A stretch of 64,000 nucleotides of DNA from Mortierella sp. BCC40632 (lineage: Eukaryota > Mortierellomycota > Mortierellomycetes > Mortierellales > Mortierellaceae). Of this stretch, positions 26,281 to 38,841 are shown one piece after another. A program made the position numbers and the translations under genes. Below the pieces are notes generated by a model that was not told the origin of the DNA, made no database searches, and worked only from the letters and a program-made list of their open reading frames with translations. Within the stretch, counting starts at the first letter, position 1. The number at the start of each line of letters is the position of its first letter. The DNA is taken from assembly GCA_011634665.1 (NCBI GenBank), contig WAEK01000003.1, positions 936,001 to 1,000,000 of the forward strand, in the 5' to 3' direction.

Positions 26281-27069
26281 TTACAGTTCGTTGTATTCAT
26301 TGTCAAAGAAGGGTGCATGTTCTTCAGTAATCGACTTGAACTCGTCCGACTCCAACCAGTTACGATAACTCTTCTTGCCAAGAACAGCCTCTCGAACTTT
26401 CCAGATGCTAGGACTTGCTGTAGGGTTGATGTAAAACTTGACATCCTCGAATCCTCTGAATGTATAGCTCTCATTCAAGAGCTGCTCCACTGCCACTGTG
26501 GTCTTGATATCGGCCAACGAGACCTGATCACCAACATAGTGACCATTGCTTCCATTCTCGGAAAGAATCTTTTCATGTGTTCGGATCCATTGGAGGAGCT
26601 TCTCGTTGATAAACTTGTCGTGTTCCTCCTCGCGGAATTGCTTTCGAACAAAATAGGCATCTTCGAATCGATGCATCAATGCTCGAGTGTTGGAGAAGGC
26701 TCCAAGAATGGTACTCTCCTCAGCAGAGTTGGCTCCAAGGAGATTGAAACGACGAGCAAGACGGAGTTCAATGTTCATGGCTTCGGCATGTTCAATGACC
26801 TTGGACCCGTCAGCCGAGATCTCGTAGAGGATAGGAAGAGTACCATAACGAGTGAGAGGCTTCTCAGAGACCCAATCCGAGGCATAGGTGTTCTTCCATT
26901 TGGCATCGGCATAGGCGAGGAGAGCGCGAGTGGTGGCACCGTGAGTGTGGAGCTTGAAGTAGTAAAAGTCGAATGAGGTATCATTGGCATCGAGGACCTT
27001 TGCGAGTTCGCCAGAGGAGAGGTTGGAAGGAGTAGGAGGAGTAGCAGGAGAAGGAGTGATGGCAGCCAT
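26281..27069 (-). CDS. Glutathione S-transferase, copy A
   Basis: Single-exon, 262 aa. After a 30-residue Pro/Ser/Thr-rich N-terminus (MAAITPSPATPPTPSNLSSG), residues 32-118 form a GST thioredoxin-like domain, with FYYFKLHTHGATTRALLAYA and RYGTLPILYE; the latter holds the cis-Pro before the glutathione-binding loop. IEHAEAMNIELRLARRFNLL takes the place of the E/S-x-x-I helix. The C-terminal all-helical domain includes NGHYVGDQVSLADIKTTVAV, the N-capping box motif of GSTs. The overall type is closest to sigma/mu-like soluble GSTs. The protein is identical to copy B at 29934-30722. The two genes are transcribed outward from a shared palindrome centre. A TATA box lies about 200 bp upstream of the ATG. 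Confidence 0.9.
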   Translation of the reverse strand: MAAITPSPATPPTPSNLSSGELAKVLDANDTSFDFYYFKLHTHGATTRALLAYADAKWKNTYASDWVSEKPLTRYGTLPILYEISADGSKVIEHAEAMNIELRLARRFNLLGANSAEESTILGAFSNTRALMHRFEDAYFVRKQFREEEHDKFINEKLLQWIRTHEKILSENGSNGHYVGDQVSLADIKTTVAVEQLLNESYTFRGFEDVKFYINPTASPSIWKVREAVLGKKSYRNWLESDEFKSITEEHAPFFDNEYNEL

Positions 27070-27265
27070 TGTGTAGAGAGCGAAAGGAAGGGGGTTGAGT
27101 AATGAGTGAGAGTGAAGGTTGTAGAAAGTGGTATCAAGAGTGAATTGCTAGTTGAGATGTTCTCGCTAGATTGCTAGATTGCTGGATGCTTCTTGACTGA
27201 GGTTGAGCGCTGAGTAGCTTTGATGGGGAGAGAGAGAAAAAAAAATTGGGGGGAACGCGTGTCTG

Positions 27266-27273
27266 TATTTATA
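27266..27273 (-). promoter_or_regulatory. TATA box of GST copy A
   Basis: Sense strand TATAAATA, about 200 bp upstream of the start codon and perfectly mirrored in the other arm at 29729-29736. Confidence 0.65.
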
Positions 27274-27331
27274 CTCGAGAACAGACAGGTCAAACCCTGT
27301 TTCGCGTTAATTCGCGTGGCCCAGTCTGTGC

Positions 27332-27339
27332 ATGTGTGT

Positions 27340-27386
<47 letters not shown>
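27332..27386. repeat. (TG)n microsatellite in left arm
   Basis: About 55 bp of TG repeat. The mirrored CA repeat in the right arm (29641-29673) is about 30 bp shorter and interrupted, so this is the main length difference between the arms. Confidence 0.92.
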
Positions 27387-27388
<2 letters not shown>

Positions 27389-27509
27389 CGGATGTTGGTG
27401 AGGCAAAGTTAGCCTTTACTCAGTATCACCGCCAAGGAGAGGGAGAAAGAGGAGAAAGAACCAAGAGAGCACGTCTGAAAGAGCACACACGCCGTTCCAT
27501 TTTGGACAA

Positions 27510-27510
<1 letters not shown>

Positions 27511-27545
<35 letters not shown>
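27511..27545. repeat. (CT)n in left arm
   Basis: CT repeat upstream of GST copy A, mirrored as (GA)n at about 29493-29526. Confidence 0.9.
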
Positions 27546-27546
<1 letters not shown>

Positions 27547-27764
27547 AGATCTCTTAGCACTTACAGAATGCGCCTTCTTCTCATGCAGCAGTTTACAAGG
27601 CACAGAGACAGGAAAATAAAGAGAGTTTGATTTGTCATCTGTAGCAAAGTGCACTTCTGGTCAATTTTCTCAACCTTGTTTGGTATAGACTCTATGCGTG
27701 TGTTTATTCCGCCGCTTTTTTTCTTTTTTCTTTTTCGATTTCTTGGTATTGTAGAGTCGACTCC

Positions 27765-27890
27765 GCATCCTGGAGTCAACCGAGCTCGTCCTACCTTGGC
27801 ATCTGATGAATCTTTCTTCTTTGACGCCAAACTCAGATTTGATGATTGCCTGCGGCCCAATTGGCTTAGTAATTGTCCTCTTTTCACATT
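27765..27890 (+). repeat. Nested repeat motif, copy 1 (outer, left arm)
   Basis: About 115 bp that recurs in inverted orientation at 28290-28410 in the same arm, with roughly 85% identity by eye, and again in both positions of the right arm. Read on the minus strand it encodes ITKPIGPQAIIKSEFGVKEE, closely matching the peptide of the inner copy. Confidence 0.75.
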
Positions 27891-28269
27891 TCCTTTCCTT
27901 CTCTTCCTCTTTTCTCCCCCTTAGTCTCATTCTCCACAAGTTTGGCAAATGAAACGTCAGACGGACAATCACATTAGTCCTAGCTAGTTCAGCCCAACTG
28001 AAGGCACATTCGTATCAATCTTTTTCTTCTTCTTTTGTTAAAAGAGACAGAAGGCAGTCCTTTGCAAACGGATATTCGAATCAGAGGACTGGCCAAAGCA
28101 TAATATAGATCCTTGAGCAACTAGTATCTTGAGAACAGCATCAATAGTAGGGTCATAATAGAAACCGAGTGTACGTCTTGTATCACGACTTTTGACAAGG
28201 TTGGACAAACCACTGGTTGACGATCCTTGAGGTAAATAGGATCTTCAACTTTGATTTCCATTTCTGGCA

Positions 28270-28435
28270 AACGAGGCCAAGAGCAAGAGAGAAAAGAGGT
28301 CTATTACTAAGCCAACTGGGCCGCAGGCAATCATTAAATCTGAGTTGGGCGTCAAGGAAAGGATTCGTCAGATGCCCAAGGTAGGACAGGCTCGATTGAC
28401 TCCTGGATTCAGAAGCAGTTTTTCAATAGAGTCCT
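28270..28435 (-). repeat. Nested repeat motif, copy 2 (inner, left arm), coding-like on + strand
   Basis: The + strand frame reads KREKRSITKPTGPQAIIKSE, then LGVKERIRQMPKVGQA and RLTPGFRSS, with a stop at 28434-28436. The amino-acid pattern is conserved relative to the outer copy, which carries a frame break, so a protein-coding ancestor is plausible. I do not recognise the family. Confidence 0.6.
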
Positions 28436-28455
28436 AGCCAGAAGTACGCACCTCC

Positions 28456-28582
28456 TCAAATTTTTTAAACTACAATTTTGAATTGATCAAGTTGAAGTTC
28501 TAGGCATATTGTGAGGAAGGGAAGGGACAAGGAGAAAGGGATTGCAATCAATCCAATTCAATGCCTCAAAAAAATATAAGGA
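28456..28582. other. Palindrome spacer
   Basis: About 125 bp of AT-rich, non-mirrored sequence at the centre of the inverted repeat. Similarity between arms decays gradually at both edges. No gene. Confidence 0.7.
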
Positions 28583-28775
28583 AGTGCGTATTTCTGACTA
28601 GGACTCTATTGAAAAACTGCTTCTGAATCCAGGAGTCAATCGAGCCTGTCCTACCTTGGGCATCTGACGAATCCTTTCCTTGACGCCCAACTCAGATTTA
28701 ATGATTGCCTGCGGCCCAGTTGGCTTAGTAATAGACCTCTTTTCTCTCTTGCTCTTGGCCTCGTTTGCCAGAAAT

Positions 28776-28997
28776 GGAAATCAAAGTTGAAGATCCTATT
28801 TACCTCAAGGATCGTCAACCAGTGGTTTGTCCAACCTTGTCAAAAGTCGTGATACAAGACGTACACTCGGTTTCTATTATGACCCTACTATTGATGCTGT
28901 TCTCAAGATACTAGTTGCTCAAGGATCTATATTATGCTTTGGCCAGTCCTCTGATTCGAATATCCGTTTGCAAAGGACTGCCTTCTGTCTCTTTTAA
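28776..28997 (+). pseudogene. Coding-like remnant of unknown family inside the palindrome
   Basis: From ATG 28776 the frame reads MEIKVEDPIYLKDRQPVVCP and continues to a stop about 46 codons later. A second frame overlapping its end reads RDTRRTLGFYYDPTIDAVLK, then ILVAQGSILCFGQSSDSNI, ending in TAA near 28997. A one-base shift between the two would give one continuous protein, so this looks like a decayed gene or gene fragment. The same remnant exists inverted in the left arm (about 28040-28260). No family recognised. Confidence 0.4.
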
Positions 28998-29491
28998 CAA
29001 AAGAAGAAGAAAAAAGATTGATACGAATGTGCCTTCAGTTGGGCTGAACTAGCTAGGACTAATGTGATTGTCCGTCTGACGTTTCATTTGCCAAACTTGT
29101 GGAGAATGAGACTAAGGGGGAGAAAAGAGGAAGAGAAGGAAAGGAAATGTGAAAAAAGAGGACAATTACTAAGCCAATTGGGCCGCAGGCAATCATCAAA
29201 TCTGAGTTTGGCGTCAAAGAAGAAAGATTCATCAGATGCCAAGGTAGGACGAGCTCGGTTGACTCCAGGATGCGGAGTCGACTCTACAATACCAAGAAAT
29301 CGAAAAAGAAAAAAGAAAAAAAGCGGCGGAATAAACACACGCATAGAGTCTATACCAAACAAGGTTGAGAAAATTGACCAGAAGTGCACTTTGCTACAGA
29401 TGACAAATCAAACTCTCTTTATTTTCCTGTCTCTGTGCCTTGTAAACTGCTGCATGAGAAGAAGGCGCATTCTGTAAGTGCTAAGAGATCT

Positions 29492-29528
<37 letters not shown>

Positions 29529-29728
29529 TTGTCCAAAATGGAACGGCGTGTGTGCTCTTTCAGACGTGCTCTCTTGGTTCTTTCTCCTCTTTCTCCCTCT
29601 CCTTGGCGGTGATACTGAGTAAAGGCTAACTTTGCCTCACCAACACACACATACACATACACACACACATGCACAGACTGGGCCACGCGAATTAACGCGA
29701 AACAGGGTTTGACCTGTCTGTTCTCGAG

Positions 29729-29736
29729 TATAAATA
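29729..29736 (+). promoter_or_regulatory. TATA box of GST copy B
   Basis: TATAAATA, mirrored with 27266-27273. Its spacing to the ATG (about 200 bp) matches copy A except for one base in a T run. Confidence 0.65.
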
Positions 29737-29933
29737 CAGACACGCGTTCCCCCCAATTTTTTTTTTCTCTCTCTCCCCATCAAAGCTACTCAGCGCTCAG
29801 CCTCAGTCAAGAAGCATCCAGCAATCTAGCAATCTAGCGAGAACATCTCAACTAGCAATTCACTCTTGATACCACTTTCTACAACCTTCACTCTCACTCA
29901 TTACTCAACCCTCTTCCTTTCACTCTCTACACA

Positions 29934-30722
29934 ATGGCTGCCATCACTCCTTCTCCTGCTACTCCTCCTACTCCTTCCAACCTCTCCTCTGGCGAACTCG
30001 CAAAGGTCCTCGATGCCAATGATACCTCATTCGACTTTTACTACTTCAAGCTCCACACTCACGGTGCCACCACTCGCGCTCTCCTCGCCTATGCCGATGC
30101 CAAATGGAAGAACACCTATGCCTCGGATTGGGTCTCTGAGAAGCCTCTCACTCGTTATGGTACTCTTCCTATCCTCTACGAGATCTCGGCTGACGGGTCC
30201 AAGGTCATTGAACATGCCGAAGCCATGAACATTGAACTCCGTCTTGCTCGTCGTTTCAATCTCCTTGGAGCCAACTCTGCTGAGGAGAGTACCATTCTTG
30301 GAGCCTTCTCCAACACTCGAGCATTGATGCATCGATTCGAAGATGCCTATTTTGTTCGAAAGCAATTCCGCGAGGAGGAACACGACAAGTTTATCAACGA
30401 GAAGCTCCTCCAATGGATCCGAACACATGAAAAGATTCTTTCCGAGAATGGAAGCAATGGTCACTATGTTGGTGATCAGGTCTCGTTGGCCGATATCAAG
30501 ACCACAGTGGCAGTGGAGCAGCTCTTGAATGAGAGCTATACATTCAGAGGATTCGAGGATGTCAAGTTTTACATCAACCCTACAGCAAGTCCTAGCATCT
30601 GGAAAGTTCGAGAGGCTGTTCTTGGCAAGAAGAGTTATCGTAACTGGTTGGAGTCGGACGAGTTCAAGTCGATTACTGAAGAACATGCACCCTTCTTTGA
30701 CAATGAATACAACGAGCTGTAA
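29934..30722 (+). CDS. Glutathione S-transferase, copy B (identical protein to copy A)
   Basis: 262 aa, identical in sequence to the product of copy A. The only coding difference I noticed is a synonymous GAG/GAA change in the penultimate codon, at the very edge of the repeat. The same GST motifs are present (GTLPILYE, VGDQVSLADIKTT). The 5'UTR and at least 850 bp of upstream sequence are shared with copy A, so both copies should share regulation. The 3'UTRs diverge immediately after the stop, which may give distinct transcript ends. Confidence 0.9.
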   Translation: MAAITPSPATPPTPSNLSSGELAKVLDANDTSFDFYYFKLHTHGATTRALLAYADAKWKNTYASDWVSEKPLTRYGTLPILYEISADGSKVIEHAEAMNIELRLARRFNLLGANSAEESTILGAFSNTRALMHRFEDAYFVRKQFREEEHDKFINEKLLQWIRTHEKILSENGSNGHYVGDQVSLADIKTTVAVEQLLNESYTFRGFEDVKFYINPTASPSIWKVREAVLGKKSYRNWLESDEFKSITEEHAPFFDNEYNEL

Positions 30723-31133
30723 AACATTGTGCACTCTTTTGAAATAAATGAAAGATAATCTTTCCGAATGCCATTTTGCTGTTGACCAATATTTGACAGA
30801 GTGTATCCAAGGGGGAGAGGTGAGAGTTCATAGTCTTTAACCATTTATTCCATTTATTTTAAGAAAGGATCATCGTGGCTGTTTGGAGGAGGTAGGATTG
30901 TAGAGAAGAAGAGAGTAATGGGAATCTGAAGGGGGAAAGGGGCAAGGGAGGGGAGGGGGGGCGTGGGCAGACAAAGTAAAATTAAAAAGTAAAAAAAAAA
31001 AAGAGAGAGAGTGAGGGCAAGAGTGAAGATAAGAAAAACGAGGAATGCGTTTCGTGCGTTAGTGTGAGTGAGTGTGAGTGTGTAAGAATGTATGTTGCTA
31101 TGGTTTCTCCTCCACTAGTAAAAAAGAGAAAGA

Positions 31134-33476
31134 TTATGCTCCGCCACCACTACGGTCGGTCGTCTTGGCCTTGATACCATAGTCAATATTCCGCTCCGAT
31201 TCGACCTTGACAACAATCTTGGAAAAGGCGGATCGGCTAGCATGCTCCTTCAAACCGCCCATCACCTCCAGGAACTCGTTAAACTCAATTGCTCCGCTCT
31301 TGTCCAGATCCACCTATTTTCCAAAAAAAAAAAAAAAAAAAAAAAAAGGTCAGCACGCGTAAACACACAGACGAGATAGCTTTGATATACCGCAATAGTA
31401 GGATTTGGGTTCTCGACTGATCAACGATTCCTTTTTCCCCTTACCTCGTCAATAATACTCTTCATGATCTCAGGATCAATATCCATCTGCAGGTGGCTCA
31501 ATACCTCCTCCAGATCATGGCCGTTAATGTGACCATCGCCATCATGGTCCAGAGCTCCAAAGACCTTGTGGAACTCGGCCAACTCTTCAGGGTTGAATTG
31601 CGCTCGCGAATAGAAAGTATCAGGCACTGTCGATCCACTTGAGGACTTGGATCCAAATCGAGCCCAGAAACTCTTGGCCTCAGGCTTCACATCACTCTCA
31701 GCCACAGGAGGAACACCCGCCACGGCATCCGGGACGCCAGTTGGATAGGCAATGGGGTTGTGAGGCAATCCCATGGTCGTCAAAAACTTTTTGGCATCCT
31801 CGGTCTCCTTTTGCTGTCGAGCTTGATCCCACTTCAGTTCCTCAGCCATAATCTCTACCACTCGTGGCAAAGCCTCCAAGGCTGCGTGGACGTTCAGGAA
31901 AGCCAATCGTGTTCGGCGAGCAAGGACATCAACGGCCGTGCAAGCGTACTCGCGGCGAACCGCATAGCGGATCTCGGCCTCGATATAAGGGTATTGAGGA
32001 GACACTCTCCTTCCAAAGACAGGCCAGCGCTTTCCTGTCGACTGCGCAAGCGAAGCAACAGCCCAAGCTCTGTCACCATAGCTGTTGGAGAGATGGCGTG
32101 CAATCTCGGTCTCGAGTCCAAACTGCTGAATGAGACGAATAAACATGGTTTTGCTGAATCCATGTGATCCGATCAACTTGACACGATCTGTTGTACAACC
32201 ACGAGCTGGCTCCAATTTGAACTCCTTGATGGCCTCATCAATTGTCTCCTCGGCCATGGCACGATAAGTTGTCCACTTGCCACCAGCAATCGTCAAGAGA
32301 CCGCTTTCACTCACGTGGAGCATGTGATTGCGGACCAGACCTTCAGTGCTCTTTGCTGCAGGATCACGGACAAGAGGTCGGATTCCAGACCAGGCAGCCA
32401 GGACATCTCCACGACGGACTTTGACGTCTGGGTTGAGGTAGTTCTTGACTTCGCCCAGAATCCAGTCAATTTCTTCTTCGGTTGGCATTGGGTCTGGTGT
32501 GACTCGGGTAGCAGAATCAGTCGTTCCAGCAATAGTGTTACCCTGCCAGGGAAGGAAGAAAATGACTCGACCGTCGCTTGTTGCAGGATCCAAGAGACCC
32601 ATCGTGCCGGGACTGTAGTAGTTGGGAAGGATGATATGGACACCTGCAGAGGGTGAGACAATCGTCTGTACAGAGGGGTCGTCCATTTGGCGGATTCCAT
32701 CGGTAAAAGGTCCTGTGGCATTGATGACACCCTTGGCCTTGACATTAAACTCCTTGCCAGTCATATTGTCCCGGAGTCGAGCACCGCAGAGCTTCTTGTC
32801 CTCATCCTTGTGGAGTTCGATGACCTCGACATGATTGGCAATCACGGCACCGTATTGGACGGCCGTCAAACCAAGAGCAACATTCATGCGCGAATCGTTG
32901 TGTTGACCGTCATAGTAAACCATTGCTCCGACAAGCTTATCGTTCTTGAGCATAGGGAATGCCTCCAGTGCCTTTCCCTTGGTCAAGAAATAACTGCTTT
33001 CCATGCCCTGGTGGCCAGCCAACAGATCATAGGCCTTGGATCCTGCCCAATAGTAAGGCACTTGCCACCACCTAATTGATGGGATCCAGAACAGAGGTGA
33101 GTGAAATACGTCGTTGATCGCCTATTGCCTATCGTCTATCAGATGACATGGGATCAATAGAGGGGGAGGGGACATGTGCTTCAAGACATACTTGTAGATG
33201 GGAAGCATGATGGGCAACTGGTAGCTGAGATATGGAGCGATGGTCAAGAAATTGGCACGCTCGTTCAACGCCTCCTTGACCAAGCGATACTGTTCGATAT
33301 CCAATTCGCGAACGGCCTTTTCCAGATACCGGACGCCTCCATGCACGAGTTTTGTAGACCGAGAAGAGGTACCTAGTCGTCGTCATTATTATTATTATTT
33401 GTACAAATAAACGTTGATTAGCACACAGTCTTTGTTGACCACTCTGTGGAGAAGAGTGTTGCACGTGGCAGCCAGG

Positions 33477-33507
<31 letters not shown>

Positions 33508-35227
33508 CTGTTAAGTCCCAAAAAAATAATTTCTGTTGCGCGGGTGTTGCAAGACACACATACACAAAGAAAGCAAGAAAGAAAAAAGAAATACACAAGT
33601 TGAATATTCCTTGTGGCACCCTCTTCAATATGCAGACTCGCGTCATTCCATTCATTCCCGAGCCTACATCTCCTCGCCATGCCTGACACTGTCCTGTGTT
33701 AAATATGGTCGTTTTCATGTTGCCCATTCGGTGTTCGTACATATCCTCCTCCTCTCCTCCCCTCCTTCTTTTCCCTCTTTGCTTCTCTCCGCGGCGCAAA
33801 TCCTTTTGACTTGAGAAAGACCCGGGTTACCATCATGACTCAGTAAGAGTAAGAGAAGGGGAAAAAAGGGCGACGATACACATGTCCATGAGTGGAAACA
33901 AGTAAAAAGAAAATGGAGATGGCTCTACCATGGAAAAGGTCGCCAATAATAGCCCGAGTTTGCTAAACTGCTCACATCATCAGTTTGCCATGGTTAACAA
34001 TGCATCCGTTGCAAAAGGTCCCTTTTTTTTTTGCTGTTGACCGCGCTCCTGCTCCTCAGTGCTCATTGTTTATGGGTCCCCGGCTGTCGTCCAGGCCGTG
34101 GAGAATGGATGCAGTGCGAGCCCAATGCTTCCCCCTCTCCTCCTCTTCCACTCCTTCCCCTGGTGCATTACATTCCCGCAGCACTCGTTTTTTTTTCACG
34201 AGACTCTTTCTCTCCACTTTTCCTCCTCTCTTCCTTCCTTCCCCTTTTTTCCCTAGTCCAGAAAACAGAGCGTTGCAACAGCCTAGTTGTAAGATCGATG
34301 GTGTCGCCCCTTTCCTGAGTGTGTAATAGGGTGATCTGCCAGAGGTGGGCAGTGCCGAGGGTCCTGGGTCCTCCAAAACGGAATATGCATAAATAAAAAA
34401 CAAAAACAAGTTTGGCGGCTCCTCAGACTGTGGAGAGCGATCTAAAAGGTCTCTCCGGACCTCCCCTCTCCCTTTCACCATTGTGCTGCTGTGCATCGAC
34501 TAAGAATAGTTGTCGAGATGGAAAAGAGAGAGAGAGAAAACCGCGGCAAAAAAAAAAAACCGAACAAACAAAAGGCAGTAGGTCATTCATAGAGCCTCTC
34601 TGCTCCCCTTCTTGAAAGGAAGGTATTTTTTTTTTTACCTGAAGAAAAGTCATCGCGTTCAACCATTGCGACCTTGAGACCACGCGTGGCAGCATCGACA
34701 GCACATCCGGCGCCCGTCGCTCCACCACCAATAATCAACAGATCAAACACTTCCGGATCCTCCTCTGTTGCCGCGGCAGTCTCAGCTGCTGATGCAGTGG
34801 CAGGAGCAGGGGTAGGCGTGTCAGGACCGGAGGAGGCCTTGTCTCCCGCAGCAAGTGCTGCTGGGTCCTTGACGGCTCCGGGACCCTGTTGCAGCATACG
34901 GATCATCTCTTCACGCGAAGGTGGGGCCCAAAAGGCATGAGGGCGCGTTGGGTCACGAGCGGTGCCAGTCTGTTGTGGCTCAAGGTAGATCATGGACGAA
35001 TGAGATGGCGACAGGTCGAATGGGTCGAGCAACCTCCGTTGTCGTTCCTGCTCGAGCGTATGGAGGTAGTAGTAGTAACCCGCGGCAGCGGTCGTGGCGA
35101 CGGTTGTTGCAAAGGCAGCTCTCCTAGCAAACGAGGGTGCTGCTGTAGAAGAGGCAGACGAGGAGTAGTGACGCAGGTCCGGGCGGCGTGGCGCGCCGAG
35201 AGGTCGCGCAGGGAGACGGCGCCACAT
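31134..35227 (-). CDS. GUT2: Mitochondrial FAD-dependent glycerol-3-phosphate dehydrogenase with C-terminal EF-hands, four exons
   Basis: The enzyme oxidises glycerol-3-phosphate to DHAP at the inner mitochondrial membrane and passes electrons to ubiquinone. In transcript order the exons are 35227-34639, 33372-33192, 33071-31445 and 31313-31134; the sum gives 858 aa. The N-terminus ([20 protein letters not shown]) is an Arg-rich mitochondrial presequence, then a hydrophobic segment and an Ala/Pro-rich linker. The FAD Rossmann motif is [20 protein letters not shown], and [19 protein letters not shown] is the family signature. Near the C-terminus are EF-hand loops [15 protein letters not shown] and [15 protein letters not shown]-hands are typical of animal GPD2 and absent from yeast Gut2. 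Intron 1 is unusually long at 1,266 bp. Confidence 0.95.
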
Positions 35228-35466
35228 GGTGAGTGGAGCGGAGAGACAGAAAAAGAGAGGAAAGGAAGGAGAAAGAGAGCTTTGTGGAGAAGCGGGAGAG
35301 GGGGAGACGATGAGAACTTTTTTGGAGACGCAGATCAGGACAGAATGGAGGCGAATGGAATGTGGGGAGGAGTGAAATGAGCGGGATGGATGAATGTGTG
35401 TGTGAGAGAGAAGAAGAGAAGAGAAGGAGAAAGAGAAGGAGAAGAGAAAGAAGAAGAAAAGAGAGA

Positions 35467-35502
<36 letters not shown>

Positions 35503-36501
35503 AGAGAACGTGCGAGCACGGGGCGGGAGCAGAGAGTGAGTGCGAGAGGCTGACTCTTTCGACAATAGCTTACAGGTGGCGATCATAGTTGTGGCCATAG
35601 CCATGGCTCTGGGCACACTGGCGCCGTCGCGGAGGGTTCCCTTATTGGGGATTACTGCTTACGGACCGCATATCTCCTTGCCTAACTCACTCACTCAATC
35701 ACTCACTCACTCACACACACTCTCTCTTTATTTTTTATTTTTCTCTCTCTCTCACTTTCTCAACACAGATACCCCGAAGCATCTCCGCCCCTGTCGCTGT
35801 CATGGCCGCTGTTATCTTCGTTCGCCGTCCAGGTCACTTCCCGACGAACACAGCTCTCCTCCTCCGCTGATCCTCTTCATCTACTACAAGAAAGTCCATG
35901 TGCATCGGACTCGATCTTCGTGGGCTAGTTTTTCTCAGTGGCAGACTAGAGTAGGGTGGGGGGAGAGAGTGGGGAGAGAGAGAAGGGGGTGCAAAGACAA
36001 AAGACAAGTCGGTGACGCGCACAAGAACGACTCATAGATAACGCTGTGGTAGGCCCGCCATGTGTCCAAACAAAGAAAGGGCGTGCAATGGATTCCAGTT
36101 TTACTGCACGCATGTGAATTTTGACTCTAGGTCGCCCTGTGGTGCCTTCTGTCTGTCTGTCTGTCTGTCTGTCTCTGTCTGTGTATGCTCAGGGGACTCC
36201 GCCCAGAAAGAAAAGGGACCCGCACTCTCTCTCTCTCTCTCTCTCTCTCATACTTTCTATCTTTCAGAAAACCTTGTCCGTGTCCGGATCATTCTTCCTG
36301 TGTGTGTGCTCTAGTACAAAACTCATGCATTAGATAGATAGGCGGGCATTTACATTCGCTCTCCCTTCTGCAACAGGACAGAGATTCACAGGCGGACGAA
36401 AAAATAACTGTAATTGTAAGAGATGCGTGGTGGGGATGTGGCTACTATATAAATACAAAATGTGCACGACTCTTTTTTTTTTTTTTTTTTTGACTGACAG
36501 A
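35228..36501. other. Intergenic upstream of GUT2 and downstream of ERG1
   Basis: Purine-rich on the + strand at 35390-35515 (CT on the GUT2 sense strand), with CACT/CT repeats at 35690-35760, a CTGT repeat at 36150-36175 and (CT)n near 36225-36250. No gene seen. Confidence 0.55.
35462..35500. repeat. (GA)n upstream of GUT2
   Basis: GA-rich repeat about 240 bp upstream of the GUT2 start, reading CT on its sense strand. Confidence 0.85.

Positions 36502-38841
<2,340 letters not shown>

Larger units (their letters stand above)
26278..28455 (+). repeat. Left arm of a 2.2-kb near-perfect inverted repeat
   Basis: From just past the GST stop codon inward to about 28455, this sequence is the reverse complement of 28583-30725. 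Paired positions sum to 57003 at the GST gene and 57035 near the centre. The offset is accounted for mainly by a TG microsatellite about 32 bp longer in this arm, plus small homopolymer-length differences. A few single-base differences were seen (for example near 27095 and 27202). The outer boundary lies within a few bases of the GST stop. Similarity fades at the inner edge. Confidence 0.93.
28583..30725 (-). repeat. Right arm of the 2.2-kb inverted repeat
   Basis: Mirror image of 26278-28455. It includes the inner nested motif (about 28605-28770), a stretch at 28770-29000 with broken coding-like frames, the outer nested motif (29150-29275), the shortened CA repeat, the TATA box and GST copy B. 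Confidence 0.93.

Noticed and set aside
26003..26976. Long + strand frame across GST copy A (and its mirror opposite copy B)
   Set aside because: Antisense shadow of the GST gene; the GST motifs are only on the other strand.
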